DNA of 12,504 nt from OFTM34 sp047639415 (GTDB lineage Bacteria; Planctomycetota; UBA1135; GCA-002686595), in assembly GCA_047639415.1 (NCBI GenBank), contig JBLINP010000118.1, positions 1-12,504 of the forward strand, given 5' to 3'. This document shows, in pieces, positions 1 through 6,587 of the stretch. The position numbers and the translations under genes are program-made. Under the pieces are notes generated by a model. It was not told the origin of the DNA, made no database searches, and saw only the letters and a program-made list of their open reading frames with translations. The stretch's first letter is position 1. The number at the start of each line of letters is the position of its first letter.

Positions 1-120
1 AGAGCCTACCGCTCCATAGGAGAGCGTCAACGGTTCAGAGGGCTCGAATTGAATTAGCGCTGGGAATCTAGAGTTGGCAGCGGCGGTGCCAATTCGTAGG
101 GTCCGAGCCCGGAAACCACC
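1..120. other. Leader region upstream of lgt; possible tail of an upstream gene
   Basis: No complete gene is visible here. The frame starting at base 1 stays open to a TAG at 55-57 and could be the last 18 codons of a gene entering from the left, but the other + frames also run some way, so this cannot be decided. No convincing -35/-10 pair was recognised, and only a weak purine stretch (GGAAA) precedes the lgt start. Confidence 0.25.
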
Positions 121-1023
121 ATGCACCCGATTCTTTTTGAAATTCCAGGCCTGGGCCTCCCCATCCGCAGCTTTGGCGTAATGCTCGCCATCGGGTTCGT
201 TGTCGGAGCCCATCTTTGGTCCAAACTCGCCGGAAAGTACGGAGACGACCCCGAACAGGATCCCGCTCGCGTTTCCCAACTCGTCCTGTGGACGGTAATC
301 GGCGTGATTGCCGGCGCTCGATTGATGTACATCATCGTTGAGGTCAGCAAATACCTGCTTTCGGACAACCCCATCGAGACTTCGCCGGGAGCCCGTTATC
401 TCGACGATCCGCTATCGATCTTCTTTATCTGGCAGGGTGGCTTGGTCATGTACGGCGGCATGTTGGGAGCTGCAGGTCTGGGGCTAATCAAGGCCCGTAA
501 ATTCGGCCTGCGCCCGTTCGAAGTGCTCGACACCGCCTTGATTTCGGCCTTTGTCGGTCAAACGATCGGCCGCATCGGCTGCCTTTTGGTCGGCGACGAT
601 TACGGCAGCATCGTTCCCGAGCGCTTCCGCGATTTGCCCTTTCCGATCACGGTACATATCCCTCCCGCCGCGGAACTCTCGCCCGAGAGCCTGTTCTTAG
701 GCGCCAACCCGCCCGTCGCCGGCGAAATCCTCTGGGCCACTCAGATCTGGATGAGCATCAACGCGCTCATCCTGGCCTACATAGGTTATCGCATTCTGCG
801 CAACCGCCGTTACGCCGGCCAAGGCAGCCTATGGCTGTTCCTGCTCTATCCGATCACACGCTCCATCATCGAAAGTTTTCGCGGTGATAGCCTGCGCGGT
901 CTGTGGATCGGCGGGTTGTCGACCAGCCAATTGGTTTCCATCCCCATCGCGCTAACTGCGATCGCGCTCCTCTGGCGCTTCCGAAATTACTCGGAGTATC
1001 GCCAAGCTCCTGAGCCCACTTAG
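121..1023 (+). CDS. lgt: Prolipoprotein diacylglyceryl transferase
   Basis: Lgt moves a diacylglyceryl group from phosphatidylglycerol to the lipobox cysteine of prolipoproteins, the first step of lipoprotein maturation in the inner membrane. The 300-aa product is highly hydrophobic with several membrane segments, and its start (MHPILFEIPGLGLPIRSFG) matches the usual Lgt N-terminus, which supports ATG 121. The signature region is GRIGCLLVGDDYG at residues 150-162. Arg151 corresponds to E. coli R143. Arg247 and Glu251 in the RSIIESFRGD stretch match the positions of E. coli R239 and E243. The segment WQGGLVMYGG (104-113) has Tyr111 where E. coli has His103, and Cys154 stands where E. coli has Asn146. 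Both changes are, as I recall, common outside Proteobacteria. The next gene starts 19 bp downstream, so the two are probably co-transcribed. The lipoprotein at 8753 would be a client of this enzyme. Confidence 0.95.
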   Translation: MHPILFEIPGLGLPIRSFGVMLAIGFVVGAHLWSKLAGKYGDDPEQDPARVSQLVLWTVIGVIAGARLMYIIVEVSKYLLSDNPIETSPGARYLDDPLSIFFIWQGGLVMYGGMLGAAGLGLIKARKFGLRPFEVLDTALISAFVGQTIGRIGCLLVGDDYGSIVPERFRDLPFPITVHIPPAAELSPESLFLGANPPVAGEILWATQIWMSINALILAYIGYRILRNRRYAGQGSLWLFLLYPITRSIIESFRGDSLRGLWIGGLSTSQLVSIPIALTAIALLWRFRNYSEYRQAPEPT

Positions 1024-1042
1024 TTCCAAAGAGGCGCAGCCA

Positions 1043-2068
1043 GTGAGCAACGAACCCGATTCCAATCTGCGTTCGTCTACGCGTCTTATCGCCGGCATTG
1101 ATGAAGCTGGGCTCGGTCCGCTCCTCGGTCCACTAACCATGGCGTGGGCTGTATTTCGCACGCCTGTCGATGCGGGAGACGATTTGTGGAAACCGCTCCA
1201 AAGCGTGGTTTCCGGCGATCCCAAGCAAGATGGTGACAAACTGATTGTTGCCGATAGCAAGCGCGTTTACACGCGCAACGATCGCGGGCGCAAGCGACTC
1301 GAGAACACCGTGCTCTGCTTTTTGGCGCAACTAGAAGCGGAGCGACGCGTGCCTAGACATTCGCGTGACGTGCTATTCGGTGGACCGCTCGCGCCGAATC
1401 CCGAAACGATTGCGGAGCACCTGTGGTACGAAAAATTGACGGAGCTTCCGCTGAGTGGCGAAGCCGGCGCCGTCGAACTGCGCGCCGAACGCTTGCACCG
1501 CGCGATGAAGCAAGCGGGCATCGAGCTCGTCTCCTACGGCGTGCGCGTCGTTCCGTCGGGTGAACTCAACCAAGCCTTCATCGCCACGGGCAACAAAGGT
1601 GCGACGGTCTGGCAACTCCTGCATCGCATCATGCGCCACCTGTGGGATAACCATGCCGAGGGCGGATTGCGGGCCGTGATCGATCGTCAGGGCGGGCGGT
1701 GGAAATACGGTCCCCACCTCGGGCGCTCCTTCCCCGACGCGACGGTCAAATTGGTCACCGAAGCGCCCGCTTATTCCGAATACGACGTCACGGGACGGGC
1801 GAGCGAGGGAGTTGGCGGTCGCGGTTTGCGGCTCGCCTTCGCTGAGAAAGCCGAAGACCACTCCTTTGCCGTCGCGCTGGCCTCCTGCTTGGCCAAGTAC
1901 ACGCGCGAACTGGCCATGCGTGCCTTCAACGAGTACTTCGAGGAGTTACAGCCCGGTTTGAAGCCCACGGCGGGCTACGTTCAGGACGGACGTCGCTGGG
2001 TCCTGGAGGCACAAAATGCGCTGGCCGCCTCAGGTTTGAAGCGCGCCGTTGTCGAACGGACCCGCTAG
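1043..2068 (+). CDS. Ribonuclease HII-like protein (divergent)
   Basis: The 341-aa product carries the landmarks of RNase HII, which cleaves RNA in RNA/DNA hybrids, in the right order. They are IAGIDEAGLGPLLGPL (Asp20, Glu21, the DEAG motif), ADSKR (Asp71, like the DSK motif), an acidic VIDRQGG (Asp214), and a C-terminal KAEDHSFAVALASCLAKYTRE (Asp272), which resembles the D..yp.vaaASilAK.tRd motif. The protein is much longer than the usual ~200-aa RNase HII because of insertions between these motifs. The arginine of the canonical DEAGRG is Leu24 here; that GRG element normally reads the ribonucleotide-DNA junction, so substrate specificity may differ. The start is GTG 1043, with AAAGAGG at 1028-1034 as a reasonable ribosome binding site. 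It lies 19 bp after lgt and is likely in the same transcript. Membership in the RNase HII superfamily is well supported; enzymatic activity is inferred. Confidence 0.75.
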   Translation: MSNEPDSNLRSSTRLIAGIDEAGLGPLLGPLTMAWAVFRTPVDAGDDLWKPLQSVVSGDPKQDGDKLIVADSKRVYTRNDRGRKRLENTVLCFLAQLEAERRVPRHSRDVLFGGPLAPNPETIAEHLWYEKLTELPLSGEAGAVELRAERLHRAMKQAGIELVSYGVRVVPSGELNQAFIATGNKGATVWQLLHRIMRHLWDNHAEGGLRAVIDRQGGRWKYGPHLGRSFPDATVKLVTEAPAYSEYDVTGRASEGVGGRGLRLAFAEKAEDHSFAVALASCLAKYTRELAMRAFNEYFEELQPGLKPTAGYVQDGRRWVLEAQNALAASGLKRAVVERTR

Positions 2069-2181
2069 CCAACTGGCGCACCGCCCGGGGACCGCGTACT
2101 CTTCCCCTACTCCCCGCGCGGGTAAAACCGCTCACGGACGTCTGTACGGGGATTCCGAACGCAAGCTGATCGAAGAAATAC

Positions 2182-3504
2182 GTGAAAACTGCCATTCTCG
2201 GTGCCGGAGTATCCGGCCTCGCCCTCGCTCGATTCCTCATCGAAGGCGGTCATGATTCCGCCGATATCACGCTTTTTGAAGCCGCACCGGTCGCCGGTGG
2301 ACTGTGCGAATCGAAGACGGTGGAGGGATTCACTTACGACACGTCGGGCGGGCACATCCTGTTCAGCAAGGACACTGCCGCGATGCAGTGGATGATCGAT
2401 CAGACCGGTGGCAACGACGCCTATTCGAAGCGCGATCGCAACACCAAGATTCGATTCGACGATAAGTGGGTTCACTATCCGTTTGAAAACGGATTGGGCG
2501 ATTTGCCTGAACAAGCGAACTTCGATTGCTTGAAGGGCTATGTCGAAGCTTGGCACCAGCGCGACATGACCAAGTCGACTGCGCCGACCGACTTCAAGAG
2601 CTGGATTCAGTGGCGCTTTGGCGATGGCATCGCCGAGCACTTCATGAATCCGTACAACGAAAAGATCTGGAAGCGCCCGCTCGAAGAGATCACCAGCAGT
2701 TGGGTCGCGGGACGCGTGCCCGATGCTCCGATCGAAGATGTGTTGCGCGCCTCAATCGGCATTCGCACCGAGGGCTACTCGCACCAAGCGATCTTCTACT
2801 ATCCGAAGCAAGGCGGTTTTCAGCACATCACCGACGCGCTCGCGGCTCGGCTCGAGCCGCAGATCAGGCTCAACACGAAAGTGGAGCGCGTGACCAAGCA
2901 AGCTGACGGCTGGTTGGTCAACGGCGAGGCCTTCGACTGCGTCGTGAACACCATCTCGATGAATCTGTTGCCCGACATCGTCGAAGACGTGCCGAGCGAC
3001 GTAGCGAACGCCATGCGCGGCCTCGCTTACAACTCGATCACGACCTACCTCTTGGCGCTCGATCGCGCCGAGCACCCGAATCTTTCGTGGGTTTACTTCC
3101 CGCAGAAGAAGCAAGGTCCGGCCAATCGCATCACCTACATGTCGAACTACGCCGACAGCAACGCACCCGAGGGCAAGACGTCCTTTTTGTGCGAAGTGAC
3201 GAATCGGCCCGATCAGCACTGCGAAGCAGAAGTCGAACAGCAAGTCATCGACGGCATGGTCGCTTCCGGTTTGATGCGTAAAGAAGAGTTGCTCTTCACC
3301 GATCAAAGCTGGCATCGCTTCGCCTACATCGTCTACGACCACGAGTTGGACTCGCGTCGCAAAACGGCCTTGGATTGGTGCGAAAGCTCCGGAATCGTCG
3401 CTTTGGGGCGTTTCGGTCACTACGACTATCACAACTCCGATCAGTGCGTGATTGCCGCGCGTGAGACGTCGGTGAAGTTGCTGGCGCAAGCCGCTCGCGG
3501 CTAG
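2182..3504 (+). CDS. FAD-dependent oxidoreductase, UDP-galactopyranose-mutase / protoporphyrinogen-oxidase-like
   Basis: The 440-aa soluble protein opens with a Rossmann dinucleotide-binding motif (AILGAGVSGLALARFL, with G7, G9 and G12), followed by an acidic residue at the end of strand 2 (TLFEA) and GGLCES. These are typical of the amine-oxidase / UDP-galactopyranose mutase FAD fold. TSGGHILF and the NPYNEKIWKRPLEEI stretch are characteristic of the NAD(P)-binding, UGM-like proteins found in polysaccharide loci. The C-terminal LGRFGHYDYHNSDQ looks like the second FAD contact. The start is GTG 2182, with only a weak GAAGAA upstream. The gene lies upstream of a family-2 glycosyltransferase, which favours a role in nucleotide-sugar or lipid-linked sugar metabolism over haem synthesis. 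The exact reaction cannot be read from the sequence. A true UGM assignment would require its active-site arginines, which I could not verify. Confidence 0.75.
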   Translation: MKTAILGAGVSGLALARFLIEGGHDSADITLFEAAPVAGGLCESKTVEGFTYDTSGGHILFSKDTAAMQWMIDQTGGNDAYSKRDRNTKIRFDDKWVHYPFENGLGDLPEQANFDCLKGYVEAWHQRDMTKSTAPTDFKSWIQWRFGDGIAEHFMNPYNEKIWKRPLEEITSSWVAGRVPDAPIEDVLRASIGIRTEGYSHQAIFYYPKQGGFQHITDALAARLEPQIRLNTKVERVTKQADGWLVNGEAFDCVVNTISMNLLPDIVEDVPSDVANAMRGLAYNSITTYLLALDRAEHPNLSWVYFPQKKQGPANRITYMSNYADSNAPEGKTSFLCEVTNRPDQHCEAEVEQQVIDGMVASGLMRKEELLFTDQSWHRFAYIVYDHELDSRRKTALDWCESSGIVALGRFGHYDYHNSDQCVIAARETSVKLLAQAARG

Positions 3505-3696
3505 CAGCCCCCCGTTGAAAAACGACCTACTACGACAAAACCGTCTCCGCCGCCGCTGCGTCCTAACTCGCCGAGCCGAGCCGGGCGGCCCTACCGGGCC
3601 ACTTGCGCCGTCTCCTCTTCGCCCGACCTGCCGCAACGAAGACGGCTTCGTCTCGCTACGGTACTTTTCGGGCAGCCTGCTAGTGAACCGCAACGG

Positions 3697-4698
3697 ATGA
3701 AGGTCATCCACGACTCGCCTTGCTCGCGCTCGGTCGTCATTCCGACCTGGAATGGCGGAGCGCGGTTTGTGCGTTTACTGGAAATTTTGGGCGAGCAACA
3801 ACTCGAGGATGGCTTCGAGTTGATCGTGATCGACTCGGGCTCTAACGATGAAACGCCGGAAGCCGCGCGGGCTGCCGGCGCGCGCGTCATCGACATTCCG
3901 CAGGCTGAGTTTGGGCACGGTCGCACGCGCAATCGCGCCATGGCGGAAAGCAGCGGCGAGCTCATCGCGCTCTTGACGCAAGACGCCTTGCCCATGGATA
4001 ACGATTACCTCGCCAATCTTTTCGGCGCGCTCGACGACGAAAGCATCGACGGCGCGTACGCGCGCCAATTTCCTTTGCCCGATTGCGATCCGCTGATCGC
4101 AGAGCGCTTGCGTCTGTGGAGCGCTTCGCGCAACGAGCCTGTCATCCAAGAGTTCGTTCCGGGTGACGCGGAAGCTTCCGTTCTAAAATTCGAAGCGCTG
4201 CCGCCCATCGAACGCTACCTGGCCTGCGCATACGACAACGTCGCGTCGTGCATGCGCCGCTCAACCTGGGAACAGTTCCCCTACCCCGAACGAAGCTTCG
4301 GCGAAGATGTCGCTTGGGCTCGTGAGGTTTTGCGCGCCGGCGGCCGCATCGCTTTTGAACCGACGGCTCGCGTCGAACATTCGCACAACCTCCAACTCGG
4401 GCGCGAGTTCAAGCGCATCTACTGCGACCACAGCAATTTGATCGCGTTGTTCGGCTTGCACAATGTCCCAACCTGGGGCGATGTGTTTCGCGGCTGGAAG
4501 TACCAACGCAACTTCTACCGCGAATTGCTGAACGGCATGGACCTTCCGACTTCCACGCGCCTCTATTGGCGCATGATCTCGATCCCCCACGCCCTGTTCG
4601 AAACCGCCGCTCAATTTTTAGGAGCGCGCAGTCACTGGAAGACCGAGCAAAGCTCTTTTTGGGCTTGGGCTGATCGCCGAATCCGGCGAGGCGTCTAA
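3697..4698 (+). CDS. Family 2 glycosyltransferase (rhamnosyltransferase-like)
   Basis: The 333-aa protein has a GT-A fold signature. It starts with SVVIPTWNGGARFVRLLEIL, followed by the ELIVIDSGSNDETPE block that binds the nucleotide. Next come EFGHGRTRNRAM, a pattern I associate with GT2 rhamnosyltransferases, and ALLTQDALPMDNDYL, where the Asp of TQDA is the likely metal-binding (DxD-like) site. The FGEDVAWAREVLRAG segment supplies the expected catalytic-base acidic residues, and ARVEHSHN a C-terminal His pair. The protein would transfer a sugar from an NDP-sugar on the cytoplasmic face of the membrane. ATG 3697 fits the domain start; no strong Shine-Dalgarno sequence is seen. A 192-bp gap separates it from the oxidoreductase, while only 23 bp separate it from the downstream membrane protein, so the latter two are probably co-transcribed. 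Donor and acceptor sugars are unknown. Confidence 0.85.
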   Translation: MKVIHDSPCSRSVVIPTWNGGARFVRLLEILGEQQLEDGFELIVIDSGSNDETPEAARAAGARVIDIPQAEFGHGRTRNRAMAESSGELIALLTQDALPMDNDYLANLFGALDDESIDGAYARQFPLPDCDPLIAERLRLWSASRNEPVIQEFVPGDAEASVLKFEALPPIERYLACAYDNVASCMRRSTWEQFPYPERSFGEDVAWAREVLRAGGRIAFEPTARVEHSHNLQLGREFKRIYCDHSNLIALFGLHNVPTWGDVFRGWKYQRNFYRELLNGMDLPTSTRLYWRMISIPHALFETAAQFLGARSHWKTEQSSFWAWADRRIRRGV

Positions 4699-4721
4699 GT
4701 CACACCCATGTAGCCGGCTCA

Positions 4722-6287
4722 ATGAATACGCGTCGATTCACTCCGGTCATCGTGGCCCTCGTTACGGCCTTCGCCTTCGCGCTGTGCGTGACGCCACTCT
4801 CCAGCATGGATATCTGGTGGCATCTGCGAACGGGTGCTGAAATCCTGCGCTCGGGCAGTCTGCCGCAAACCGATTGGTACACCTACACGGATGCGGGCCG
4901 ACCTTGGATCGACTTGCACTGGGGCTTTCAGCTTTTCGTCCACGGCCTTTATGAGTTGGGCGGGGTCGACCTGCTCATTCTCGCCAAGGCGGCCATCACC
5001 ACATTTGCTGTCCTCTTGGTCTGGAGAAGCGCTGGCCGCGATGTGCTCATCACGCGCTCCGCACTGGTGATGGCGCTGATCGCAATTGTCGTGAGTGGCC
5101 AAGCGATCGTGCGCCCGAAGATGCTGACCTTGGTGGCGTTGGCACTCTTCCTCGCGATCTGCAGGCGAGCGGAAGACCAGCCCAAAGCGATCCTGTGGTT
5201 GATTCCTGTTCAAGTGATTTGGACCAACGTACAGGGCCTCTTCGCGCTCGGCCCGATCATCGCCATCTGCTGGCTCGTGGACCGCCTAGCACGTCGATAC
5301 AGCGCCGGTCGGTTTGGGCTAAAAGCGGTGAGTACGGGCAGTCTACGGCTCGAATTCGGCGCAACGCTTGGAGTCCTCCTGGCTTGCCTCGTGAATCCCT
5401 ACGGTATCGATGGCGCCTTGTTCCCGTTTGAGTTGTGGAAGAAGTTCTCCGTCGACCAAGAGATCTATTCCATCGTTCTGGCGTTTCAAAAGCCGCTCGA
5501 TTTCATCGATGAAAACGGTTGGACCTACGCCTTCATGATTTTCCAAGCGGCCCTATTCGCTCTCGCCGCTTGGAGTTTTCTTCCGCGGCTTGTGAACGGT
5601 CGCTGGAGCGTCTTTCGAGTGCTCCTCTTCATCGCTTTTTCCGTTCTCGCCACCAAGGCCATTCGAAACGCCGACCTGTTTGCCATTGTCGTCGGCTGGT
5701 TGACCTTGGCGAACTTGAAGAGTTCAACGAGCACCGATCAAAAACCGGTCGGAGTCAAGCCGCTGTTCGGAACGCTCGCAGTACTCGTCGCTCTGTGCGT
5801 TTCCGTTCCAACCGGTCACCTCTTTCGCTTGGCAGGCGACGGTCGCGAACTGGCCTTGGGTGAAACCAAAGACTGGTATATGCATGGCCCGGTCAAATTC
5901 GCGAGCGCACCGACAATGCCCGCGGGTGCCTTCGTGCGCCATAACGGACAAGCAGCGGTCTACATTTATGCGACCGGTCCGGGACGCAAAGTCTTCATGG
6001 ATGGGCGCCTTGAAGTGGCTTCGAAAGAGACGCTCTCGCGCTTCCATCAAGTCAGCAATTTCATGGCCGCTAGCAATCCGGCCTTCGAAGAACTGATTCG
6101 ACTGCCCAACGGCGAACTGCCCGCCATTTTGATCGACTTGCAGTTTTCACGCCGCGAGCTCGAAGGCTTGCTGCTCATGGACGACCGCTGGCGCCTCGTG
6201 TTCGCCGATCCAACCGGAACCGTCTTCGTCGAACAGTCCAGGGCCGAGCGGCTGGGGCTACCCGACGTTCTGTCGCTGAGACGTTGA
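4722..6287 (+). CDS. Multi-pass membrane protein, GT-C glycosyltransferase-like, function unknown
   Basis: The 521-aa protein begins with a hydrophobic segment (VIVALVTAFAFALCV). A periplasmic-loop motif then reads SSMDIWWHLRTGAEIL and WIDLHWGFQLFVHGLYELGG. An acidic residue next to aromatics in the first extracytoplasmic loop is typical of GT-C enzymes that use polyprenyl-phosphate sugars. Further hydrophobic segments run to about residue 365 (for example LTLVALALFLAIC and LFGTLAVLVALCVSV). A soluble C-terminal part of about 150 residues includes KVFMDGRLEV, a motif I have seen in uncharacterised membrane proteins of this type. I cannot name a family. It follows the glycosyltransferase by 23 bp, so a role in surface glycan assembly is plausible. 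The last two sense codons and the TGA stop lie inside the palindrome at 6279-6423, so the C-terminus may have been altered by insertion of that element. Confidence 0.7.
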   Translation: MNTRRFTPVIVALVTAFAFALCVTPLSSMDIWWHLRTGAEILRSGSLPQTDWYTYTDAGRPWIDLHWGFQLFVHGLYELGGVDLLILAKAAITTFAVLLVWRSAGRDVLITRSALVMALIAIVVSGQAIVRPKMLTLVALALFLAICRRAEDQPKAILWLIPVQVIWTNVQGLFALGPIIAICWLVDRLARRYSAGRFGLKAVSTGSLRLEFGATLGVLLACLVNPYGIDGALFPFELWKKFSVDQEIYSIVLAFQKPLDFIDENGWTYAFMIFQAALFALAAWSFLPRLVNGRWSVFRVLLFIAFSVLATKAIRNADLFAIVVGWLTLANLKSSTSTDQKPVGVKPLFGTLAVLVALCVSVPTGHLFRLAGDGRELALGETKDWYMHGPVKFASAPTMPAGAFVRHNGQAAVYIYATGPGRKVFMDGRLEVASKETLSRFHQVSNFMAASNPAFEELIRLPNGELPAILIDLQFSRRELEGLLLMDDRWRLVFADPTGTVFVEQSRAERLGLPDVLSLRR

Positions 6288-6423
6288 TACGGTGTCAGAC
6301 ACCTTTCCAAACCTCAGCCCTCATCCGGTACCGCACAAAAATTGCCGCTGCGGCAATATTCTTTTGTGCGGTACCGGATGAGGGCTGAGGTTTGGAAAGG
6401 TGTCTGACACCGTATCAACGTCT
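6279..6423. repeat. Large perfect inverted repeat (62-bp arms, 21-nt spacer)
   Basis: Bases 6279-6340 are the exact reverse complement of 6362-6423, by direct base-by-base comparison. The 21-nt centre (6341-6361) contains a second hairpin, ATTGCCG (6341-6347) with CGGCAAT (6351-6357), so the whole element could fold into one very long hairpin with a 4-nt bulge. Each arm carries the odd palindrome GGTGTCAGACACC (6291-6303) or its complement GGTGTCTGACACC (6399-6411), and a GGTACC. It starts within the last codons of the upstream gene. It could act as a transcription terminator between convergent genes, but its length and near-perfection are more typical of a palindromic non-autonomous mobile element. 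No coding sequence lies in it. Confidence 0.95.
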
Positions 6424-6486
6424 ACTCCGTATCAGGGTGTTCTCGGCCGATCTGCGATTGACGTGAGCTAAATCTCGATACGGAGT
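6424..6486. repeat. 10-bp inverted repeat flanking 43 bp, next to the palindrome
   Basis: ACTCCGTATC (6424-6433) is the reverse complement of GATACGGAGT (6477-6486). The 7-mer GATACGG or its complement therefore occurs four times in about 200 bp: 6286-6292 (+), 6410-6416 (-), 6427-6433 (-) and 6477-6483 (+). The two copies at 6410-6417 and 6427-6434 form an 8-bp direct repeat, CCGTATCA. This may be the footprint of the same element family or a neighbouring insertion; function unknown. Confidence 0.6.
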
Positions 6487-6506
6487 TCGACCAAAGTTCG
6501 ACGCAA

Positions 6507-6556
6507 CAAAAAAGAGAGGGGGACGGGCTGGTTAGCTCGTCCCCCCCTCCTGTTTT
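6507..6556. terminator. Bidirectional intrinsic terminator, mainly for htpG
   Basis: A stem of about 15 bp is formed by 6514-6528 and 6535-6549 around the loop TGGTTA (6529-6534), with one mismatch and one wobble pair. The stem is very G/C rich. Read on the - strand it is followed immediately by six U residues (A-run at 6508-6513), a classical Rho-independent terminator 38 bp past the htpG stop. On the + strand the following TGTTTTG is a weaker U tract, so it may also stop transcription from the upstream gene cluster. Confidence 0.85.
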
Positions 6557-6587
6557 GATCTGCCCCGGTTTGTTCAGGGCTCAGCAA

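Noticed and set aside
2752..3711. Long open frame on the - strand (319 codons)
   Set aside because: It is antisense to the well-supported FAD oxidoreductase, with Arg/Val-rich low-complexity content and no recognisable motif.
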